A stretch of DNA of 32,369 nucleotides from Rhodothermales bacterium (GTDB lineage Bacteria > Bacteroidota > Rhodothermia > Rhodothermales > BA12). Positions 28,045 to 32,369 of this stretch are shown here, one piece after another (the first letter of the stretch is position 1; each line of letters begins with the position of its first letter). The stretch is taken from assembly GCA_014879465.1 (NCBI GenBank), contig JACSSA010000075.1, positions 1 to 32,369 of the forward strand. The letters are read 5' to 3'. The notes under the pieces were generated by a model. The model saw nothing but the letters and a program-made list of their open reading frames with translations. It had not been told where the DNA came from and made no database searches. A program made the position numbers and the translations under genes.

Positions 28045-29753
28045 GTCTGGATGACGCCGGGGTTGAAGCGGGGCAGGTCGGGGTTGAGCGCGGCCATCCG
28101 GAGGCCGAGGGCGAGCCAGTCGCGGGTGCTGCGCGGGTCGATCACCTCGTCCACCCACAGCCGCGCCGCCGCGTAGTACGGCGAAATCGTGGCGTCGTAG
28201 CGGGCTTGGATGTCGTCGAGCAGCGCCTGCTCCTCCTCGGCGGTGAGAACCTTGCCCTGCTTCTTCAGCTTGGCCGTCTCGATCTGCAGGAGCGTCTTGG
28301 CCGCCTGCGCGCCGCCCATCACGGCGATGCGGGCCGTGGGCCACGCGAGCATCAGGCGCGGGTCGTACGCCCGCCCGCACATCGCGTAGTTGCCCGCGCC
28401 GTACGAGTTGCCCAGCACCACGGTGAACTTCGGGACGGTCGAGTTGGCGACGGCGTTGACCATTTTGGCCCCGTCCTTGATGATGCCGCCGTGCTCGGCG
28501 CGACTGCCCACCATGAAGCCCGTCACGTCCTGCAAAAACACGAGCGGGATGCCTTTCTGGTTGCAGTTCAGAATGAACCGCGCCGCCTTGTCGGCGGAGT
28601 CGGAGTAGATGACGCCGCCGGCCTGCAACTCCTTCGCGCCGCCGGTGCGCTGCGCCTTCACGACCTCGCGCTGGTTGGCGACGATCCCCACGCTCCACCC
28701 GTCCAGCCGCGCGTAGCCGCACACAATCGTCTGGCCGTATTCCGCCTTGTACTCCGTCCACGAATCCGCGTCGACGAGCCGGGCGAGAACCTGCCGGATG
28801 TCGTAGGGCGTGGTGGCGACGGTCGGGACGACGGCGGTGAGTTCGTCGGGCGAAAACGCGGGGGCCGTCGGTTCGGCGCGGGCAAACACCGGCGCGGGCG
28901 TCGGCGCGAAGTGCGAGACGAGGTCGCGGATCGTCTGGATCGCGTGGGCGTCGTCCTTCATCGTGTAGTCCGTCACGCCCGAAATCGCGCTGTGGGTGCT
29001 GGCCCCGCCGAGCGTCTCTTGGTCGACGACCTCTCCGATGGCTGCCCGCACGAGGAACGGCCCGGCGAGGAACACCGAGCCGGTGCCCTCCACGATCAGC
29101 GCCTCGTCGGACATGATCGGCAGGTACGCTCCCCCGGCCACACACGACCCCATGATGGCGGCGATCTGCGGGATGCCCTTGGACGAGAGGATCGCGTTGT
29201 TGCGAAACATCCGCCCAAAATGCTCCTTGTCGGGGAAGATCTCGTCCTGCATCGGCAGGAACACGCCCGCGCTGTCGACGAGGTAGATCAGCGGGACGTG
29301 GTTTTCGAGGGCGATCTCTTGGACGCGGAGGTTCTTCTTGGCCGTGATGGGAAACCACGCGCCCGCCTTCACGGTGGCGTCGTTGGCGAGCACCAGCACC
29401 GTCCGCCCGGACACCGTGGCAAAGCCTGCGACGACGCCCCCGGACGGGCATCCGCCCTCGGCCTCGTACATCCCGTCGCCGGCGAACGTGGCGAGTTCAA
29501 AAAACGGCGAGCCTTCGTCGCAGAGTGCGGCGATGCGCTCGCGCGCCGTCATCTTGCCTCGGCTGTGCTCGCGGTCGATGGCCTTCTGCCCGCCGCCTTG
29601 CTCCACGACCGTGCGTTTAGAGGCGAGTTGGTCGAGCAGAGCGTTGTGGGCGGCGCGGTGGTGTTCGTAGGCGGCGTTGGCGGCGTCGAGCGGTGCGCCG
29701 AGGCGGTGAACGAGGTCGTCGTGAAGGTCAGGCGTCGAAGAGGAGAGGGGCAT
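28041..29753 (-). CDS. Acyl-CoA carboxylase, carboxyltransferase (beta) subunit
   Basis: 570 residues. The sequence has the crotonase-like carboxyltransferase halves of biotin-dependent acyl-CoA carboxylases: RGKMTARERIAALCDEGSPF, the oxyanion glycines in GGVVAGFATV and GSCVAGGAYLPIMSD, and GGAQAAKTLLQIE near the end. It most resembles methylcrotonyl-CoA or propionyl/geranyl-type beta subunits. FLQDVTGFMVG and AEHGGIIKDGAKMV form the acyl-CoA pocket of the second half. It needs a biotinylated alpha subunit, which is not in this window. It functions in branched amino-acid (leucine) breakdown if it is MccB. The stop overlaps the pycC stop by four bases. Confidence 0.9.
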   Translation of the reverse strand: MPLSSSTPDLHDDLVHRLGAPLDAANAAYEHHRAAHNALLDQLASKRTVVEQGGGQKAIDREHSRGKMTARERIAALCDEGSPFFELATFAGDGMYEAEGGCPSGGVVAGFATVSGRTVLVLANDATVKAGAWFPITAKKNLRVQEIALENHVPLIYLVDSAGVFLPMQDEIFPDKEHFGRMFRNNAILSSKGIPQIAAIMGSCVAGGAYLPIMSDEALIVEGTGSVFLAGPFLVRAAIGEVVDQETLGGASTHSAISGVTDYTMKDDAHAIQTIRDLVSHFAPTPAPVFARAEPTAPAFSPDELTAVVPTVATTPYDIRQVLARLVDADSWTEYKAEYGQTIVCGYARLDGWSVGIVANQREVVKAQRTGGAKELQAGGVIYSDSADKAARFILNCNQKGIPLVFLQDVTGFMVGSRAEHGGIIKDGAKMVNAVANSTVPKFTVVLGNSYGAGNYAMCGRAYDPRLMLAWPTARIAVMGGAQAAKTLLQIETAKLKKQGKVLTAEEEQALLDDIQARYDATISPYYAAARLWVDEVIDPRSTRDWLALGLRMAALNPDLPRFNPGVIQT

Positions 29754-29781
29754 GCAGGAAGCGCTTTCGGTGTTCTGCGGA

Positions 29782-29789
29782 TGAAGATA
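29782..29789 (-). promoter_or_regulatory. -7-like element of the carboxylase gene
   Basis: TATCTTCA on the minus strand ends 28 bases before the ATG. Confidence 0.4.
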
Positions 29790-29828
29790 CGGGTTGCCGG
29801 AAGCCGGTTCGGGATCGGCTCAACGAAC

Positions 29829-29863
29829 GAAGGGCGAAGGCTCTTGTCGAACCTTCGCCCTTC
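29829..29863 (-). terminator. Hairpin terminator after the MFS transporter gene
   Basis: A perfect 12-bp stem (GAAGGGCGAAGG with CCTTCGCCCTTC) around 11 bases, placed 18 bases after the transporter stop. The T-run is weak (GTTCGTTG), so it may be a partial terminator. Confidence 0.6.
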
Positions 29864-29881
29864 CTGCCGAAGCGGCTGCCG

Positions 29882-31132
29882 TCAGTGCGTTACCGCCGCG
29901 CCTTCCAGCTTCTCCGGGTCGTGCTTGTAGCGGAAGAGGAACGGGAAGATCAGGGCGAGCACGAGCGCGTAGGCGGCAAACGACAGCCAGATGCTCTGCC
30001 AGTCCTTCACCCCGTCGAGGGTGAAGTGGTCTACAACCCAGCCGGAGAAGTAGCCGCCGAGGAACGCGCCGATGCCGTTGGTCATGAGCATGAACAGGCC
30101 TTGGGCGCTGCCGCGAATCGTGGGGCTGGTTTCCTGCTCGACGTACAGCGATCCGGAGATGTTGAAGAAGTCGAACGCCATGCCGTAGACGATCATCGAG
30201 AGCACAAGCATCCAGAGGCCGGGGCCGGGGTCGCCGAAGGCGAAGAGGCCGAAGCGGAACACCCACGCCACGATGGACATCAGCATCACGGTTTTGATGC
30301 CGTACTTGCGCAGGAAATACGGGATGGTGAGGATAAAGACGGTCTCGGAAATCTGCGAGATGGAGAGCAGCAGATTGGGGTGGAGCACGCCGAAGCTGTC
30401 CGGATACGTCGTCTTGAAGTCGTCGAGGAAGGCTCCGCCGAAGGTGTTGGTGATTTGGAGCGCCGCGCCGATGAGCATCGCAAAGACGAAGAAGACGAGC
30501 ATCTGCCGGTCTTTGAAGAGCACGAACGCGTCGAGGCCGAGGCTTTGCACGAACGATTTCTTTTCGCCGCTTGCGAGGCCCGGAGGCGTGGGCGGGAGCG
30601 TGAAGCTGTAGATGCCGAGGGCGATGGCCGCCACGGCGCTGATTTGCAGCTGCATCGGCGACTTCGTCCAGCCGAGCAGGTCGGTCATCCACATCGCCAC
30701 GATGAAGCCGATGGTGCCCCACACGCGGATGGGCGGGAAGGTCGTGACCACGTCGTAGCCGCGCTGCGAGAGGATGGAGTACGACACGGCGTTGCCGAGC
30801 GCGATGGTCGGCATGTAGACCATCGCGTTGAGCAGCATCAGCGTGTAGATGGTGCCGTAGTCGGTGGCTTGCGAGGCGAGAAACAGAAAGACGCCGCCCA
30901 AGATGTGCAGCAGGCCGTAGACGCGTTCGGCGTTGAGGAAGCGGTCGGCCACGATGCCGGCCACGGCGGGCATGAACAGCGAGGCAATGCCCATCGTCGC
31001 GTAGATCGAGCCCACCTGCAGGCCCGTGAACTGGCGCGTGACGATGAGGTAGCCGCCGAGCGAGATCAGCCAAGCCCCCCAGACAAAGAACTGGAGGAAG
31101 TTGAGTAGGGTAAGCCGAAGTTTGATGTTCAT
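29882..31132 (-). CDS. MFS nucleoside:H+ symporter-like transporter (NupG family)
   Basis: 416 residues with about twelve hydrophobic segments. The start MNIKLRLTLLNFLQFFVWGAWLISLG is the typical NupG/XapB opening, where Phe/Trp/Gly pack in helix one. GIVADRFLNAERV is the loop between helices two and three. RVWGTIGFIVAMW in the middle and QETSPTIRGSAQGLFML near helix ten are also family features. It probably imports nucleosides with protons; Rhodothermales relatives often carry several paralogs and some may take other sugars. It is divergent from RNase D. A Lys/His-rich tail ends the protein. Confidence 0.88.
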   Translation of the reverse strand: MNIKLRLTLLNFLQFFVWGAWLISLGGYLIVTRQFTGLQVGSIYATMGIASLFMPAVAGIVADRFLNAERVYGLLHILGGVFLFLASQATDYGTIYTLMLLNAMVYMPTIALGNAVSYSILSQRGYDVVTTFPPIRVWGTIGFIVAMWMTDLLGWTKSPMQLQISAVAAIALGIYSFTLPPTPPGLASGEKKSFVQSLGLDAFVLFKDRQMLVFFVFAMLIGAALQITNTFGGAFLDDFKTTYPDSFGVLHPNLLLSISQISETVFILTIPYFLRKYGIKTVMLMSIVAWVFRFGLFAFGDPGPGLWMLVLSMIVYGMAFDFFNISGSLYVEQETSPTIRGSAQGLFMLMTNGIGAFLGGYFSGWVVDHFTLDGVKDWQSIWLSFAAYALVLALIFPFLFRYKHDPEKLEGAAVTH

Positions 31133-31157
31133 CGGGGCGAGGGAGCAGGAAAGGGAG

Positions 31158-31165
31158 CGAAGATA
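31158..31165 (-). promoter_or_regulatory. -7-like element of the MFS transporter gene
   Basis: TATCTTCG on the minus strand ends 25 bases before the ATG and is identical to the octamer before the GH13 gene. Confidence 0.45.
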
Positions 31166-31208
31166 GGCGATTTCCAGCACGGCTCGTGTACGATGTTGCG
31201 CAGCGGTG

Positions 31209-31216
31209 TACCTTGC
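31209..31216 (+). promoter_or_regulatory. -7-like element of the RNase D gene
   Basis: TACCTTGC ends 20 bases before TTG 31237 and 44 bases before GTG 31261. It is the same octamer as before the receiver-TPR gene and favours the TTG start. Confidence 0.45.
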
Positions 31217-31236
31217 AGCGTCATCGCTTCTTCGCC

Positions 31237-32369
31237 TTGTCTCCTGCCGACCTTGCCCGCGTGCCGGGCGCGCCCCTCGTCTCGTCAGCTTCTGCCCTCG
31301 CCGCCGCTCTTGCCGCCTGCCGCGCCGCGCCGTGCGTGGCCGTGGACACGGAGTTCGTATGGGAGCGAACGTACTACCCACGCCTTGGGCTTGTCCAGCT
31401 GGGACTGCCCGACGGCCAGACGTTTCTGCTCGACGCGCCTGCGCTCGACCTCACGCCGCTCGCAGCGTTGCTCGAAGACGCGGCGGTGACGAAAGTGCTC
31501 CACGACGCCGGGCAAGACCTGACGATCCTGCACCGGGCCACCGGGGCGGTGCCGAAGAACGTCTTCGACACGCGCCTCGCCGCCGGGCTGGTGGGATTGG
31601 GCGGGAGCTTGTCGCTGCAAAAATTGCTGCTCGCCACCGTGGGCGTCCATCTGCCCAAGACCGAGAGCCGCACCGATTGGCTGTGCCGCCCCCTCACCGA
31701 CGCGCAGACCGACTACGCCCGCGACGACGTGCGCTACCTGTGTGCCGCCCACGAAACGCTCGCCCGCAAGCTGGAGGCCGCCGGACGCACGGCGTGGATG
31801 GACGAAGAGCAAGCGCACCTCGAACAGCCTGCTACCTACGCCGAGCGGTCGCCCGACGATAGCCTTGCTCGGATCAAAGGGCAAGCGCGTTTGCATCCAA
31901 AGGAACGCGCCGTCTTGAAAGAACTCGCCGCGTGGCGCGAAGCCTACGCGATGGAGTACGATTTGCCGCGCGGTCACGTCGTCTCCGACGAGGTGCTCGT
32001 CACGCTGGCCCAGCGCAAGGCGCAAGAGGTCGCCGCTGTCGAGCGGTTCGGCGCACCGCGTCGCCACGCCACGGCCCTTGCCGAAGCGGTGCGGGCGGGG
32101 TTGAACGCCGAGCCGCTCCGGATTCCCGAGACGCCCCGCGAAGACGAGACGCTGGGTGCACGGGTGGATCTGCTGCTGGCCTATGTAAAGGGGCGCGGCC
32201 TCGCCGAAGGGGTAGACCCGTCGCTCATTGCCAACCGCGCCGACGTAACGACCCTTGCCGCCAAGCGAACGTCCAACGACGGTGCGGTGCTGCTCGACGG
32301 ATGGCGACGGACGTTCATTGGCGACGATCTGCTGCGTTTGCTCGCCGGCGACGTGACGATCCGCCTCGA
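31237..32369 (+). CDS. rnd: Ribonuclease D, 5' part (runs off window)
   Basis: The frame is open from TTG 31237 to the window edge, 377 codons plus two bases. The DEDD exonuclease motifs are all present: VAVDTEFVWERTYYPRLG (Exo I), VLHDAGQDLTIL (Exo II) and the Y-x-x-x-D of TDYARDDVRYLC (Exo III). Downstream, two HRDC domains start at about LHPKERAVLKELAAWREAY and at the region ending ANRADVTTLA. RNase D trims 3' ends of tRNA and other small RNAs. The start choice rests on the promoter spacing; GTG 31261 is the alternative and would drop eight residues. The gene reads divergently from the transporter. Confidence 0.93.
   Translation, partial: MSPADLARVPGAPLVSSASALAAALAACRAAPCVAVDTEFVWERTYYPRLGLVQLGLPDGQTFLLDAPALDLTPLAALLEDAAVTKVLHDAGQDLTILHRATGAVPKNVFDTRLAAGLVGLGGSLSLQKLLLATVGVHLPKTESRTDWLCRPLTDAQTDYARDDVRYLCAAHETLARKLEAAGRTAWMDEEQAHLEQPATYAERSPDDSLARIKGQARLHPKERAVLKELAAWREAYAMEYDLPRGHVVSDEVLVTLAQRKAQEVAAVERFGAPRRHATALAEAVRAGLNAEPLRIPETPREDETLGARVDLLLAYVKGRGLAEGVDPSLIANRADVTTLAAKRTSNDGAVLLDGWRRTFIGDDLLRLLAGDVTIRL

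Noticed and set aside
27978-29930. 650-codon plus-strand open frame opposite the carboxylase gene
   Set aside because: Shadow of a well-supported minus-strand gene in GC-rich DNA; low-complexity Arg/Gly/His composition and no domain.
29693-31108. 471-codon plus-strand open frame opposite the MFS transporter
   Set aside because: Highly charged repetitive Glu/His/Arg composition typical of antisense to a membrane protein.
1-32369. CRISPR arrays, tRNA or rRNA genes
   Set aside because: No regularly spaced repeats and no recognisable tRNA or rRNA sequence were seen.

Overview
This window looks like chromosome from a high-GC member of the Bacteroidota/Rhodothermota group. My best guess is a marine Rhodothermales relative, inferred from gene content and signals rather than from any marker-gene comparison. 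Three things point there. Most genes lack a Shine-Dalgarno sequence (the HU gene is the exception). Sixteen genes carry a Bacteroidota-type -7 element (TAnnTTnn), usually 20-31 bases before the start codon. The proteins include a T9SS-like C-terminal domain, a TonB C-terminal-domain protein without a membrane anchor, periplasmic DsbD, and paired lipoprotein Msr enzymes.

Layout. 1-324: 5' end of a secreted M1-type aminopeptidase on the minus strand, divergent from a secreted concanavalin A/GH16-like protein (408-1973). 2028-4680: HU, a zinc-ribbon/TPR membrane protein, a TPM-domain membrane protein and a GNAT acetyltransferase. 4838-6172: the rpsF-rpsR-rplI ribosomal operon, with its own promoter, a leader hairpin and a strong terminator. 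6177-10344: DsbD, a thiolase and a double TonB-C protein. 10354-12185 (minus): phosphoglycerate kinase and an FN3-like protein. 12408-16269: a large FAD/Fe-S oxidoreductase in a tightly overlapping run with an L,D-transpeptidase and a small lipoprotein. 16279-17538 (minus): msrB-msrA. 17651-18355: a degenerate receiver-TPR protein. 18445-20582 (minus): a Trk/Ktr potassium uptake pair. 20697-23549: a secreted pullulanase-like GH13 enzyme.

23621-28044 is the accessory part. A 55-residue ORF overlaps a gene for a TIR/nucleoside-deoxyribosyltransferase-like protein; I cannot name this two-gene cassette. Core-looking genes follow (GreA/B-like factor, CsaA-like protein, NlpC/P60 lipoprotein). Then comes a strikingly AT-rich two-gene insert that I read as a Pycsar anti-phage system: a DUF5706-like membrane effector followed by a class III pyrimidine nucleotide cyclase. 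The insert ends exactly at the stop codon of the next host gene.

28041-32369: an acyl-CoA carboxylase beta subunit and an MFS nucleoside-type transporter (both minus), then the start of RNase D, which runs off the window.

The host genes are mostly housekeeping and envelope functions. The defence-like modules differ in composition and sit between such genes, as expected for acquired cargo. The least explained element is the 23.6-24.4 kb cassette. The most complete recognisable accessory system is the Pycsar pair.
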